Assembly (NCBI GenBank): GCA_964616465.1
Contig: CAZTTO010000004.1
Coordinates: 122,087 to 186,086 of the forward strand
Direction of reading: 5' to 3'
From: JAFLBI01 sp964616465
GTDB lineage: Bacteria > Bacteroidota > Bacteroidia > Chitinophagales > Chitinophagaceae
Length of the DNA stretch: 64,000 nucleotides
Shown one piece after another: positions 1 through 8,614 of this stretch. The notes under the pieces are model-generated. The model did not search any database. It was not told the DNA's origin and saw only the letters and a program-made list of their open reading frames with translations. Made by a program: the position numbers and the translations under genes. Each line of letters opens with the position of its first letter. Within the stretch, counting starts at the first letter, position 1.

Positions 1-2
1 TT

Positions 3-653
3 GATCAAGTAGCTAAGCATAACCAAATTAATTGCTACGATGTACTTACCGGTTTTAAATGGATTGCTGAACTCATTAAGGCCAAGGAAGGAAAGGAAAA
101 TTTTGTTGTAGGCGGAGAAGAAAGTTTTGGATTGATGATGGGTGACCAAGTGCGTGATAAAGATGCAATTAGTGCTGTAGCAATATTATGCGAAATGGCT
201 GCCTATGCAAGGGAAAATGGGTATAGTTTGTTTGAGAAGCTAATGGATATGTATGTGCAGTATGGCTTCTACCTTGAGCACTTAATTAGCATTACAAAGA
301 AGGGTATGAATGGACAAAAAGAGATTGCAGATATGATGGAGTCTTATCGTCAACAACCTCCTCAAACTATTGCCGGAGAAGCTGTTGAGCAATTACTTGA
401 TTATCAGCAACAAGTTGGTAAGAACCTTATTACCGGTGAAACTTGGACCATTGATTTGCCAAAAAGTAATGTGCTTCAATTTGTAACGAAGTCCGGAACA
501 AAAGTATCAGCTCGTCCAAGTGGCACTGAGCCTAAGATTAAGTTTTACTTCAGTGTAAATCAGCCATTACCTTCAAGAGATCAATTTGATGAAGTGCATG
601 CACAATTGCAAACAAAGATTCAGACGATTATTCAGGATATGAAGTTAAATTAG
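3..653 (+). CDS. Phospho-sugar mutase (phosphoglucomutase/phosphomannomutase family), C-terminal part
   Basis: This is the 3' part of an alpha-D-phosphohexomutase, which moves phosphate between C1 and C6 of hexoses at the entry to glycogen and nucleotide-sugar synthesis. The frame is open from the left edge, so the start and the phosphoserine domain lie outside the window. Visible family signatures are the sugar-binding loop GGEESFG with a following RDKDA (about residues 37-52 of the visible part) and the phosphate-binding loop RPSGTEPKIK near the C-terminus. The Met at base 132 is internal, because the GGEESFG motif lies before it. A strong terminator follows. PGM and PMM specificity cannot be separated from this fragment. 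Confidence 0.9.
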   Translation, partial: DQVAKHNQINCYDVLTGFKWIAELIKAKEGKENFVVGGEESFGLMMGDQVRDKDAISAVAILCEMAAYARENGYSLFEKLMDMYVQYGFYLEHLISITKKGMNGQKEIADMMESYRQQPPQTIAGEAVEQLLDYQQQVGKNLITGETWTIDLPKSNVLQFVTKSGTKVSARPSGTEPKIKFYFSVNQPLPSRDQFDEVHAQLQTKIQTIIQDMKLN

Positions 654-665
654 TAACTGCTTAAC

Positions 666-691
666 AGCCCCTTTTTAGAAGGGGCTTTTTT
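666..691 (+). terminator. Rho-independent terminator after the phospho-sugar mutase
   Basis: Stem AGCCCCTT (666-673) pairs with AAGGGGCT (679-686) around a 5-base loop and runs into six T residues. It lies 12 bases past the mutase stop codon. Confidence 0.85.
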
Positions 692-764
692 GTGGATTCA
701 TACTAGATAGATGCTTTCTTTTCTCACACTTCTTTTAAATGATTTAATCATGGTTTTTTGCACT

Positions 765-772
765 TACATTTG
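765..772 (+). promoter_or_regulatory. Bacteroidota-type -7 box (TACATTTG) for pcm
   Basis: TACATTTG fits the TANNTTTG -7 consensus of Bacteroidota promoters. It ends only four bases before the pcm ATG, so the transcript would start at or inside the start codon. No convincing TTG -33 element is visible at the usual distance; TTTA at 743-746 is the nearest candidate. Confidence 0.45.
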
Positions 773-776
773 ATTT

Positions 777-1433
777 ATGCGAATGGGAGAAGATACTTAC
801 AGACACAAAGGATTAAGAAAACAGCTGGTTAACTTGTTGAAGGAAAAAGGCATTACAGACCAAAGCGTATTGGATGCAATTATGGAAGTCCCAAGGCATT
901 TCTTTTTAGATTCAGCTTTTGATTTAATAGCGTACGAGGATAGGGCTTTTCCAATTGGTGAAGATCAAACCATATCGCAGCCATATACAGTTGCTTATCA
1001 AAGTCAGCTATTAGAAATAAGTCCAGGAATGACTGTTTTAGAAATTGGAACAGGTAGCATGTACCAAGCCACTATACTTGCTGAAATGAAAGCGCGCGTT
1101 TTTACTATTGAGCGCCAGAAAAAATTATTCGATGCAACCAAATTATACCTATTCAAAAATAAGTATCCCTTTTTGAAGTTTTTTTATGGAGATGGATTTG
1201 CTGGTTTACCTGCTTATGCTCCATTTGATCGTGTTCTCATAACAGCTGCAGCTCCTTTTATTCCCCCCAAATTAGTTGAGCAATTAAAAGTAGGCGGGAA
1301 GATGGTTATTCCTGTTGATGAAGGGGAGAACCAACGCATGAAAAGATTAACAAAATTGGCTGATGGTCAATTCCAAGAAGAACATTTCGATTCTTTTTCT
1401 TTTGTTCCTATGTTATCTGGGAAGAATCAATAA
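777..1433 (+). CDS. pcm: Protein-L-isoaspartate O-methyltransferase
   Basis: SAM-dependent repair enzyme that methylates isoaspartyl residues in aged proteins. The 218-residue length is normal for the family. The N-terminal block with VPRHFF and the QTISQP block are typical, and motif I reads EIGTGSMYQ. The family usually has Gly where this protein has Met (GTGSGYQ), a small deviation in the SAM loop. The first ATG is used: it follows a -7 box by four bases and there is no Shine-Dalgarno sequence. An internal Met at residue 3 could also serve. The gene stands alone between two terminators and converges on the outer-membrane protein gene. Confidence 0.92.
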   Translation: MRMGEDTYRHKGLRKQLVNLLKEKGITDQSVLDAIMEVPRHFFLDSAFDLIAYEDRAFPIGEDQTISQPYTVAYQSQLLEISPGMTVLEIGTGSMYQATILAEMKARVFTIERQKKLFDATKLYLFKNKYPFLKFFYGDGFAGLPAYAPFDRVLITAAAPFIPPKLVEQLKVGGKMVIPVDEGENQRMKRLTKLADGQFQEEHFDSFSFVPMLSGKNQ

Positions 1434-1438
1434 ACAAT

Positions 1439-1469
1439 AAAAAAACCGACTCTAGAGTCGGTTTTTTTT
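1439..1469. terminator. Bidirectional terminator between convergent genes
   Basis: A perfect palindrome centred at 1453/1454 (CCGACTCTAGAGTCGG core) is flanked by an A run on the left and a T run on the right. It can therefore end both pcm on the plus strand and the beta-barrel gene on the minus strand. Confidence 0.88.
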
Positions 1470-1485
1470 ATTCACACGAAATCAA

Positions 1486-4158
1486 TTAAGGTCTCATACC
1501 ACCTTCCATTTCCATTCCTCCACCTTCGCTCTTAGTACTTTTCCTCTTAAATAGGTTTGGATCGAATTTCCCGAATCTCCAGCTAAAGTTCAAACGTAAA
1601 ACTTGCGGGTCTCTTCTTCTTTGGAATGTCTCATCCAAGAATGGAGAAATTGCAGTTTGTTGCTGAAGAACAGTTCTAAAGATATCGTTCATACTAAGGG
1701 TAAGTGATCCAGAGTTGCCGCCTTTCCAGGTAAAATCTTTTCTAACAGAAAGATCTATACCGTAGCGAGGTAGAATAAATCCTTGTGCACTTCCAATAAC
1801 GCCGCCACCAAATCCGCCGAAGCCGCCGCCGCCGCCACCACCACGGCCACCACCAAATCCACCGCCGCCACCACCTTGTGGTAATACGGTTTTAGCTTGA
1901 TAGTCACCATTCAACTGAATAGTATATCCTTTCTTTAACTTAAAGCTGCTATTCATTTTGGCAAACCAACTCACTCTTTGGTTGTTCAAATCTTGTTGAA
2001 TATTACCACCATTAATTTGAGCATTGAAAATATTCAAGTTCAAAGTCAAGTCCCACCATTTGGTTACTGGCATTCGATTGGTTAATTCAACTCCGTAAAT
2101 CAAACTGCTGTTAGCATTTCTGAAAGTTGTATAAACTACGCTATCATTCAAACTTAAACCTTTTATTGGGGCTTCATCTAAGTACTGGAAGGCTGTAATT
2201 AAATTGGTACTATGTTTAAAAAATCCAGTCACTAAGAAGTTCGCACCTTTTTTATAACTATTATTATAGCTCACTTCAAATGATTGTGTAAACTCTGGGT
2301 TCAATCCTGGATTACCGATACGGGGATTCAAAGGATCTGTAAAGTCTGGGAAAGGAATCAAGTTGAAGAAACTAGGTCTTCTAATTCTTCTTGTTACGTT
2401 TAGTTGTAAATCTTGCTTATCAGTTAAGCGATATGTGACGAAAGCACTTGGAAATAAACTAAATGGAAATTGAACATTAAACGTTCTATTTGAATCTACC
2501 AATGTTCCTGTGTAGTTACTACTTTCAGCTCTTAATCCAAATTGATAATTGATTCTCTTAGTTTTTATGCTGTAAACTCCATAGGCTGCATATACTGCAT
2601 CATTGAACTTAAAGTTTGCACTTGCAGAGGAAATAATACCTATTGGTACTAGAGTATTTGGATCGAGAATAGATTGTATGTTTTGATTAGTAAATCTGCG
2701 AAGTGCAGCACGGGCTCCTAACTCTAATTTTGTATTCTCAGTTAGCGGGTTTTCATAATCGGTTTGAATGGTTAAAAATTCATTTGTACCTCTTGAATCT
2801 TGTCCCCAAACCCTTGCAAGCTTAGGTGTATTATCAGGGAAAAAAGTTCTGGTATCAAAAGTGCCCTGATTTTCACTTCTTGAAGAATTGAAATTTAAAT
2901 CTGCTGTCCACTCATGACCAGTCTTAGCAAAGTTGTGTTTAAAACTAACTGTTGATCCAAAATTTTTGAAGTTGGCTTTTGTAACATTTTCAACATCACT
3001 GTAGTTGGCAAATACTCCTCGAATGGTACTATCAATACGTTGGTCTTCATCATTATCAAATTGGCCACGATTGTAGTTAGCAGAAAATGAAATAGTATTT
3101 CTATTATCAATAAAATAGTCAAAACCACCTCTGATAAAGGCAAAAAAACCTGTATTTACTCCGGTGATGTCTTGGTATATTTGCCCAGGAATACTTCCTA
3201 GTATTTTTCTATCGCGTTCACTCCAACTCAAGCTTTTACGCTGGTTGTAAATGCCACTTCCAAAGAAATTAAATTTATTTTGACGGAGGTTAATATCACC
3301 GCCAATGTTCAACATGCCTCGTGAATCAACACCTGATCTTAGTCCACCATTGTATCCCACTTTCTTATTTTTCTTCAAAACAATGTTCAAAATACCTGCG
3401 CCACCGCCTGATGCATCAAATTTTGCAGAAGGGTTTGTTATTAATTCAACCCTATCTATAATATCGGCAGGAATTTGATCTAAAGTTAAAGTGGTAGGTC
3501 TTCCATCAACAAATAGTTCAGGAGTTGCATTCCTTAGTGTTACATTACCATCAATATCAACATTTATAGTAGGAATATTACGCATTACTTCAGTGGCTGT
3601 TTGTCCAGCAGCAGCTATGTTTTTATCAACGTTGAAGATTTTTCTATCAACGCCCATTTCAAACATTTGCTTTGCGGTAGATGTAACTGTAACATTTCCC
3701 AAGTCGTTTGCATCTGCTTCAATTTTAATATTGCCTAAATCCTTATCGGCCTTTGCCATTATTTCTTGGAAATTTGGTTGACCGCCACCTTGTGGAAATT
3801 TAATTCCAAAAGTAACTTGTTGATCTAGCGATTTAAAACCAACAGCAGATAGTTTTAATTTAAAGTTGCCAAAAATTGGTAGCCCCTCTATACTAAAATC
3901 ACCTTTATTATCTGTCAATACAGTTTTTAAGATTGCCTCTTTCATTCTTTTGGTAGCTGAATCGAATTTGTTTCCTACCAACTGTACAGTAACCGCTTCT
4001 ACACCCTTATTGGTTTTTGAGTCTACTATTTTTCCATAAAATCTTCCAATATTGGTATTTTGATTGCTGCCAGCTCCACCACCTCTTGCACCCATAGGAA
4101 ATTGTGCATAACTGTAAGTTGCTGATAATAAAACGAATAGGAATAAAATGGGTCTCAT
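1486..4158 (-). CDS. Outer-membrane beta-barrel protein with regulatory-like and plug domains (TonB-receptor-like)
   Basis: An 890-residue outer-membrane protein with a Sec signal peptide (residues 1-18, cleavage before Q19). A carboxypeptidase-regulatory-like beta-sandwich follows at about 40-130. A plug-like domain at about 150-260 contains the FVDGRPTTL and IDRVELITNPSAKFD signatures. The rest is a long barrel of the outer-membrane family common in Bacteroidota. Such proteins resemble TonB-dependent receptors, but there is no SusD partner and no evident TonB box, so the substrate is unknown. Residues about 762-787 are an almost pure glycine/phenylalanine run, and the C-terminus is also Gly/Met-rich. 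It is transcribed alone from an upstream region with phased ATGACA repeats. Confidence 0.88.
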   Translation of the reverse strand: MRPILFLFVLLSATYSYAQFPMGARGGGAGSNQNTNIGRFYGKIVDSKTNKGVEAVTVQLVGNKFDSATKRMKEAILKTVLTDNKGDFSIEGLPIFGNFKLKLSAVGFKSLDQQVTFGIKFPQGGGQPNFQEIMAKADKDLGNIKIEADANDLGNVTVTSTAKQMFEMGVDRKIFNVDKNIAAAGQTATEVMRNIPTINVDIDGNVTLRNATPELFVDGRPTTLTLDQIPADIIDRVELITNPSAKFDASGGGAGILNIVLKKNKKVGYNGGLRSGVDSRGMLNIGGDINLRQNKFNFFGSGIYNQRKSLSWSERDRKILGSIPGQIYQDITGVNTGFFAFIRGGFDYFIDNRNTISFSANYNRGQFDNDEDQRIDSTIRGVFANYSDVENVTKANFKNFGSTVSFKHNFAKTGHEWTADLNFNSSRSENQGTFDTRTFFPDNTPKLARVWGQDSRGTNEFLTIQTDYENPLTENTKLELGARAALRRFTNQNIQSILDPNTLVPIGIISSASANFKFNDAVYAAYGVYSIKTKRINYQFGLRAESSNYTGTLVDSNRTFNVQFPFSLFPSAFVTYRLTDKQDLQLNVTRRIRRPSFFNLIPFPDFTDPLNPRIGNPGLNPEFTQSFEVSYNNSYKKGANFLVTGFFKHSTNLITAFQYLDEAPIKGLSLNDSVVYTTFRNANSSLIYGVELTNRMPVTKWWDLTLNLNIFNAQINGGNIQQDLNNQRVSWFAKMNSSFKLKKGYTIQLNGDYQAKTVLPQGGGGGGFGGGRGGGGGGGFGGFGGGVIGSAQGFILPRYGIDLSVRKDFTWKGGNSGSLTLSMNDIFRTVLQQQTAISPFLDETFQRRRDPQVLRLNFSWRFGKFDPNLFKRKSTKSEGGGMEMEGGMRP

Positions 4159-4208
4159 GTGCTTTTAATTAAATCTAATTTAGGTCAGCAAAGGTGTAGT
4201 ATTGCACC

Positions 4209-4249
4209 ATGACAATTGCATGACATTTTATGAACGGTATTATGACAAT
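4209..4249. promoter_or_regulatory. Phased ATGACA direct repeats upstream of the beta-barrel gene
   Basis: ATGACA occurs at 4209, 4220 and 4242, with a weaker copy (ATGAAC) at 4230. The spacing is close to 11 or 22 bp, so the copies face the same side of the helix. They lie 50-90 bases upstream of the outer-membrane protein start. Such arrays suit a dimeric response regulator, but no regulator gene is adjacent, so the role is inferred. Confidence 0.35.
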
Positions 4250-4300
4250 AAGTGGGGGTAAAAGTTTAGGCCGTTCAAGTAGTTATACGACCGCTTGTAC

Positions 4301-4906
4301 TTAGTTGGCGAGATTGGTGATGACAATTTGAAGCAGACCAATCAAAAAGCCTACAACAGCGCCTATAATTTCAACAAATCTGAATTCCTTGGCCATGATT
4401 GAAAAAAGGATTTGTTCGAGTTTATCAGAGGAGAAGCCGGCTACTTTTTCAATAACTAGCTTCTCTAAGTCAAGTTCTTCTTGTAAGCTCCCCATATAGT
4501 TCTTCATAATAATAGGAAAAAGAGACTCAAGTTCTTGACTGAATATTTTTTTAAGTTGCTGAATGGTATTTTCTCCAATAAACATGCTAATAACAGGCAT
4601 TTCATCGGCCAACTTCTTCCTCAGAAACTGGTCAATATGGTTCTCGACGAAAGGCATGAGCTTTTTAACATTGTTGGGGTGGGTGATTTTTGACTCTATT
4701 TCACTAAAGGAAAGAAGTTCTTGACTTACAATTTTACCCAGCTTTTCAGCAAATTGTTGTTGTCTCTTTGGAAATATACCTTGAATAGTAAATCCTAATA
4801 TTTGGATTGGATTTCTAGGATGAAATAGCATTTTAATGGCTATCCAATTGGTTAGCCAACCAATAAAAGCAGAAATAATAGGTAGTGTCCAGATCCAGTA
4901 ACTCAT
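4301..4906 (-). CDS. DUF445 family membrane protein
   Basis: A 201-residue protein of the DUF445/YheB-like family, function unknown. It has an N-terminal membrane segment (YWIWTLPIISAFIGW) followed by the conserved TNWIAIKMLFHPR stretch. A charged, helical middle (about 45-165) and a second membrane segment at the C-terminus (about 175-200) complete it. The frame stays open upstream into the tRNA gene, but the ATG at 4906 is the sensible start: the family begins with this membrane segment, and the terminator of the tRNA lies between 4919 and 4941. Expression may depend on read-through from the tRNA promoter, since no clear promoter fits in the 12 bases between. Confidence 0.85.
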   Translation of the reverse strand: MSYWIWTLPIISAFIGWLTNWIAIKMLFHPRNPIQILGFTIQGIFPKRQQQFAEKLGKIVSQELLSFSEIESKITHPNNVKKLMPFVENHIDQFLRKKLADEMPVISMFIGENTIQQLKKIFSQELESLFPIIMKNYMGSLQEELDLEKLVIEKVAGFSSDKLEQILFSIMAKEFRFVEIIGAVVGFLIGLLQIVITNLAN

Positions 4907-4918
4907 AACTATATCAAT

Positions 4919-4941
4919 AAAAAAAGCCCTAAAAGGGCTTT
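4919..4941 (-). terminator. Terminator after tRNA-His
   Basis: On the minus strand AAAGCCCTTTTAGGGCTTT folds into a short stem and ends in a long T run. It sits immediately 3' of the tRNA and upstream of the DUF445 start. Confidence 0.8.
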
Positions 4942-4942
4942 G

Positions 4943-5017
4943 GGAGGATGATGGGGTTCGAACCCACGACCTTCGGTGCCACAAACCGACGCTCTAACCA
5001 ACTGAGCTACAACCTCC
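4943..5017 (-). tRNA. tRNA-His (anticodon GTG)
   Basis: The minus strand folds into a full cloverleaf: D stem GCTC/GAGC, anticodon stem TCGGT/ACCGA with loop TTGTGGC (anticodon GTG), and T loop TTCGAAC. The 5' end carries the extra G(-1) opposite C73, the identity element of bacterial tRNA-His, which independently confirms the anticodon reading. The CCA end is not encoded. The acceptor stem has one T-T opposition (positions 5 and 68), otherwise it pairs fully. Confidence 0.95.
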
Positions 5018-5145
5018 GTTTATAGGGCGGCAAAAATAAAACAAAATTTCAAATACGCAAATCGAAATTCATAAGTCAATAGAACCGTTGATACAAGTAT
5101 TTGTTAAGAAGATGAATTTCAAATCCAGCATTGTTTGAATTCATT

Positions 5146-5153
5146 TATTTTTG
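5146..5153 (+). promoter_or_regulatory. -7 box (TATTTTTG) for the S41 protease
   Basis: TATTTTTG matches TANNTTTG and ends eight bases before the ATG at 5162. It supports that ATG over the upstream in-frame TTG at 5135, which would lie before the predicted transcript start. Confidence 0.45.
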
Positions 5154-5161
5154 ATAGATAC

Positions 5162-7318
5162 ATGAAAAAAATCGTCGACTTTATGAAGAGCAGAAAAGGG
5201 TTGGGACTCATTGCGGTCATTTTATTTACAAGTTTGTTTGTTGCATATAGAACTAGTTTTGCAAATGGTGATGAAAAAATTGTTGAACAGCGTCAAAAAC
5301 TTTTGACTTTAGTAGGAACTATTTTATCATCACAGCACTTTAGTCCTAAAAAAATTGACGATCAATTTTCAAAAGCAATTTTCAAAAAATATTTTGAGCA
5401 GTTAGATGGAGATAAAAGCATTTTTCTTCAATCAGATATTCAATCCTTGAAAAAATTTGAGCTTTTATTAGACGATGAATTAAAAGGTGCACCAATTCAA
5501 TTTGAACCTGCAGTTAGTATTATTTATGATAAGCGATTTCCTGAGGCTCAAGCTTTGTATCGTGAAATCCTTTCTAAGCCATTTAATTTTACAGTAGTAG
5601 AAACCTATCATTCAGAAACAGAAAAACTTCAATATCCTAAAAATGCTGAAGAGCGACGTGAGCGTTGGAGAAAGCGTTTGAAGTTGAGTGTATTGGAGCG
5701 CTACGCCGACTTACTAGAAACAAGAGAGAAAAATAAAGGAAATAAAGATTTCGAAATTAAATCAGATGCGGCATTAGAAGCCGAAGCAAGAGATCGAGTT
5801 TTAAAGACTATGGATCGCATGTACGATCGTATTAAGAATTCTAGAAAAGAAGATCAGCGATTTCATTTGTATATAAATACTATTACTGAATTAATGGATC
5901 CGCATACCAATTATTTCCCTCCTGTAGAAAAACGTTATTTCGATGAACAAATGAGTGGAAGATTTTTTGGTATTGGAGCGCAACTAAGAGAAGAAGACGC
6001 AGGTATTAAAATTGTTAGTTTGGTTACTGGTGGACCAGCTTGGAAATCGAATCAATTTGTAGTTGGTGACATTATTGTTAAAGTTGGGCAAGGGGATGAG
6101 GAAATGACAGATATTACTGGCTACAGTGTTGACGAGGCTGTTAAGTTGATTCGTGGAGCAAAAGGCACAACTGTAAAACTGACTTTGAAAAAACAAGATG
6201 GTACTTTCAAAACAGTATCATTGGTTAGAGATGAAATTGTTCAGGATGAGGCATTTGCACGAAGTGCTGTTATCCAAAAAGGTAATGAGAGGGTAGGCTA
6301 TATTTATTTGCCTGATTTTTATGCCGATTTTGAAGATCCAAAGGGACACCGCTGTAGTGAAGATGTAGCAAGAGAATTGGAGAAACTGAAAGAAGAAAAA
6401 GTGGATGCTGTTGTGGTAGACTTACGCAACAATGGAGGTGGGTCTCTTTATGAAGTGATACAAATGGTTGGTTTATTTATTCCACACGGCCCTGTTGTTC
6501 AAGTTAAAGACAAGGACGGTAGACCTACAGTTTTAAATGACAAAGATGTTAGCACCGTATGGGATGGTCCTTTAGTGGTAATGATTAATGAGCTAAGTGC
6601 CTCTGCAAGTGAAATTTTTGCTGGTGCAATTCAAGATTATAATCGGGGCATTATCATTGGAAGTTCATCAACCTTTGGAAAAGGAACTGTACAGCGTAAT
6701 ATTCCAATTGGAAAGCCACTCGATTTATTCAGCGGAAGAACAGACATGGGTGCATTAAAACTTACTTTTCAAAAGTTTTATCGAATTAGCGGAGCTTCTA
6801 ATCAGCTTAAAGGCGTTGTGCCAGACATTATTGTCCCAGATACGTATGAATATTTGAAAATTAGAGAAAAGGATTATCCAGAATGTTTGGCTTGGGATGA
6901 AGTTACGCCTGTAAAATACCAAGAATGGGGAGAAAGAGCAGCTTTAAACGAGCTTATTGAAAGAGGTAATAAAGCTATTGCTACTGATCCAGTTTTTAGC
7001 GTTGTAAGTAGTAATATAAAGTGGTTGGCAGATAACCTGGAAAAACCAATTGAACTTAATTTGGTTAAATACCAAGAACAACAGAAATCAATTCGCTCAA
7101 CTATAACTCAGAATAATGGCTTATTAAAGCTGAAAGATGAAATGAGGGCTGATTGTACAGAAAGCGACAAAGAAAAGTTTTATAATAACCCAGATAAGGC
7201 TAAAGGAGAAAGATATCAAGCATGGCTACAAGCCTTGAAAACGGATATTTATGTTTATCAAAGTTGCTTGGTAGCAAAAAGTATGATTGGTTCAAAAGTT
7301 TCAACAGCGAATCGTTGA
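5162..7318 (+). CDS. Carboxy-terminal processing protease (S41 family, Prc/Tsp-like)
   Basis: A 718-residue periplasmic tail-specific protease, close in length to E. coli Prc. An N-terminal membrane/signal segment (about 15-35) anchors or exports it. A Tsp-type N-terminal helical domain is followed by a PDZ domain (about 260-345, FFGIGAQL and GPAWKSN region). The S41 domain carries the Ser/Lys dyad: SASASE with the middle Ser at about 481 and FGKGTVQ with Lys at about 507. A C-terminal Prc-type extension follows. Known members degrade or trim exported proteins with non-polar C-termini. The start is set at ATG 5162 because of the promoter box and because the signal segment then begins MKK. It is followed after 26 bases by the UpxY gene, which has its own promoter box. 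Confidence 0.92.
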   Translation: MKKIVDFMKSRKGLGLIAVILFTSLFVAYRTSFANGDEKIVEQRQKLLTLVGTILSSQHFSPKKIDDQFSKAIFKKYFEQLDGDKSIFLQSDIQSLKKFELLLDDELKGAPIQFEPAVSIIYDKRFPEAQALYREILSKPFNFTVVETYHSETEKLQYPKNAEERRERWRKRLKLSVLERYADLLETREKNKGNKDFEIKSDAALEAEARDRVLKTMDRMYDRIKNSRKEDQRFHLYINTITELMDPHTNYFPPVEKRYFDEQMSGRFFGIGAQLREEDAGIKIVSLVTGGPAWKSNQFVVGDIIVKVGQGDEEMTDITGYSVDEAVKLIRGAKGTTVKLTLKKQDGTFKTVSLVRDEIVQDEAFARSAVIQKGNERVGYIYLPDFYADFEDPKGHRCSEDVARELEKLKEEKVDAVVVDLRNNGGGSLYEVIQMVGLFIPHGPVVQVKDKDGRPTVLNDKDVSTVWDGPLVVMINELSASASEIFAGAIQDYNRGIIIGSSSTFGKGTVQRNIPIGKPLDLFSGRTDMGALKLTFQKFYRISGASNQLKGVVPDIIVPDTYEYLKIREKDYPECLAWDEVTPVKYQEWGERAALNELIERGNKAIATDPVFSVVSSNIKWLADNLEKPIELNLVKYQEQQKSIRSTITQNNGLLKLKDEMRADCTESDKEKFYNNPDKAKGERYQAWLQALKTDIYVYQSCLVAKSMIGSKVSTANR

Positions 7319-7332
7319 TTGTAATTTGAAAC

Positions 7333-7340
7333 TATATTTG
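7333..7340 (+). promoter_or_regulatory. -7 box (TATATTTG) for the UpxY-CpsB pair
   Basis: A perfect TANNTTTG match ends four bases before the ATG at 7345. TTG at 7314-7316 lies 16 bases upstream and could act as the -33 element, although it overlaps the end of the protease gene. Confidence 0.45.
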
Positions 7341-7344
7341 AATT

Positions 7345-7866
7345 ATGAAGAAGCAAAGCCTGGGTTCAGAAAAAAGGTGGCACGCCCTTTATACGAAACC
7401 AAGATGGGAGAAGAAAGTGAAAGATCGTTTGGAGGCAAAGGGTGTTGAGTGTTATTGTCCTGTGCAAAAAACTGTTCGACAATGGTCAGATAGAAAAAAG
7501 GTGATTCTTGAGCCGCTATTTAAGTCTTATGTATTTGTTAGAATGAATGAAGCAGAATCTGAAAAGGTAAAAAATACGGACGGTGTTTTACGCTTTGTGT
7601 ATTATAATGGTCAACCAGCCATTATTAGAGATGAAGAAATTGAAATGATTAAAAATCTCCTCGCAACTAAAGACGTAGTTTTATCTTCTGTTTCTGCAGA
7701 AGGGTTTAGACCTAATGATGAAGTGGTCATAACATTTGGAATTTTCAATAAACAAAGGGGAGTAGTTGTGAAAGGGAATAAGCGTAAGGTAGTTGTTAAA
7801 CTAGAGTCAATGGGTCAATATCTTAGAATTGAGTTCCCTACTCAGCATCTAGAGCCAGCCAGATAA
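7345..7866 (+). CDS. UpxY/NusG-like transcription antitermination factor
   Basis: A 173-residue NusG paralogue of the UpxY/RfaH type. The NGN domain occupies about residues 10-105, recognised from WHALYTKPRWEKKV, LFKSYVFVRM and GVLRFVYY. A KOW domain follows at about 115-170 (VVITFGIF, GVVVKGNKRKVVV). Family members bind RNA polymerase and let it read through long polysaccharide operons, usually as the first gene of that operon. Here only a CpsB-like phosphatase follows, one base later, so the pair looks like a separated remnant or a regulator acting in trans. It is distinct from housekeeping NusG, which normally sits with secE and ribosomal protein genes. Confidence 0.85.
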   Translation: MKKQSLGSEKRWHALYTKPRWEKKVKDRLEAKGVECYCPVQKTVRQWSDRKKVILEPLFKSYVFVRMNEAESEKVKNTDGVLRFVYYNGQPAIIRDEEIEMIKNLLATKDVVLSSVSAEGFRPNDEVVITFGIFNKQRGVVVKGNKRKVVVKLESMGQYLRIEFPTQHLEPAR

Positions 7867-7867
7867 T

Positions 7868-8614
7868 ATGTGGCATTTTTTTACTAGTAAAAAGCGTAAT
7901 CCTGATCTCTCTTTTATAGGGGTTGAATTGCATAACCATATTTTACCGGGCATAGATGATGGAGTAGAAGAAGCAACTACCACCATTCGCTTTATAGAAA
8001 GGTTTCAGCAATTAGGCTTTAAAAAAATTATTGCAACCCCACACATATTTGCAGGAGTTTATCCTAACACTCCAGAAACAATTCATGCTGCATATCAATC
8101 TACATTTATTAATAGCACAATGGCGTCTTCAATAGAATTAGCCTATGCAGCAGAATACATGGTTGATATTGAGTTTGAAACTATGCTTCAACAAGATCAC
8201 AGTTTGTTGACATTCGGGCAGAAGCAAATATTGATTGAAATGTCGTACGCAGCTCCTTCTCCTAATATTGAACAAGTTGTATTTGCATTGCAATTGGCAG
8301 GCTATCAGCCAGTGCTTGCACATCCAGAGCGATATAATTTTTATCATCAGCAACCTAAATCTTATCAACGCATGTTGGATATGGGCTGCCAATTTCAGTT
8401 GAATATACTTTCTCTTACTAACTATTATGGTCCTCAAGTAAAAAAGCAAGCCCATTGGCTTTTGAAGAACAAAATGTATCAATGGGTTGGAAGCGATTGT
8501 CACCACGAACGTCACCTCAAGTCTTTAGAGGATTTTGCATCTTCAAAAGAATGTTATGAGTTACTTGAAAGCTATCCGTTTTTTAACAGTTCGTTATTGC
8601 CGAATTCTCTTTAG
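7868..8614 (+). CDS. CpsB/YwqE-type tyrosine-protein phosphatase (PHP fold)
   Basis: A 248-residue metal-dependent phosphatase of the PHP superfamily. It would dephosphorylate bacterial tyrosine kinases (Wzc-like) that control capsule or exopolysaccharide length. The metal-binding motif ELHNHILPGIDDG is at residues 20-32 (His22, His24). Further ligands are in ATPHI (about 58), AHPERY (about 155) and GSDCHH near residue 215. The start is one base after the UpxY stop, implying translational coupling. No tyrosine kinase, glycosyltransferase or Wza gene follows. The last 21 bases overlap the convergent GH13 gene. Confidence 0.87.
   Translation: MWHFFTSKKRNPDLSFIGVELHNHILPGIDDGVEEATTTIRFIERFQQLGFKKIIATPHIFAGVYPNTPETIHAAYQSTFINSTMASSIELAYAAEYMVDIEFETMLQQDHSLLTFGQKQILIEMSYAAPSPNIEQVVFALQLAGYQPVLAHPERYNFYHQQPKSYQRMLDMGCQFQLNILSLTNYYGPQVKKQAHWLLKNKMYQWVGSDCHHERHLKSLEDFASSKECYELLESYPFFNSSLLPNSL

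Noticed and set aside
4907..4984. N-terminal extension of the DUF445 frame into the tRNA gene
   Set aside because: It would start inside tRNA-His and read through its terminator; the family begins at the membrane segment starting at 4906.
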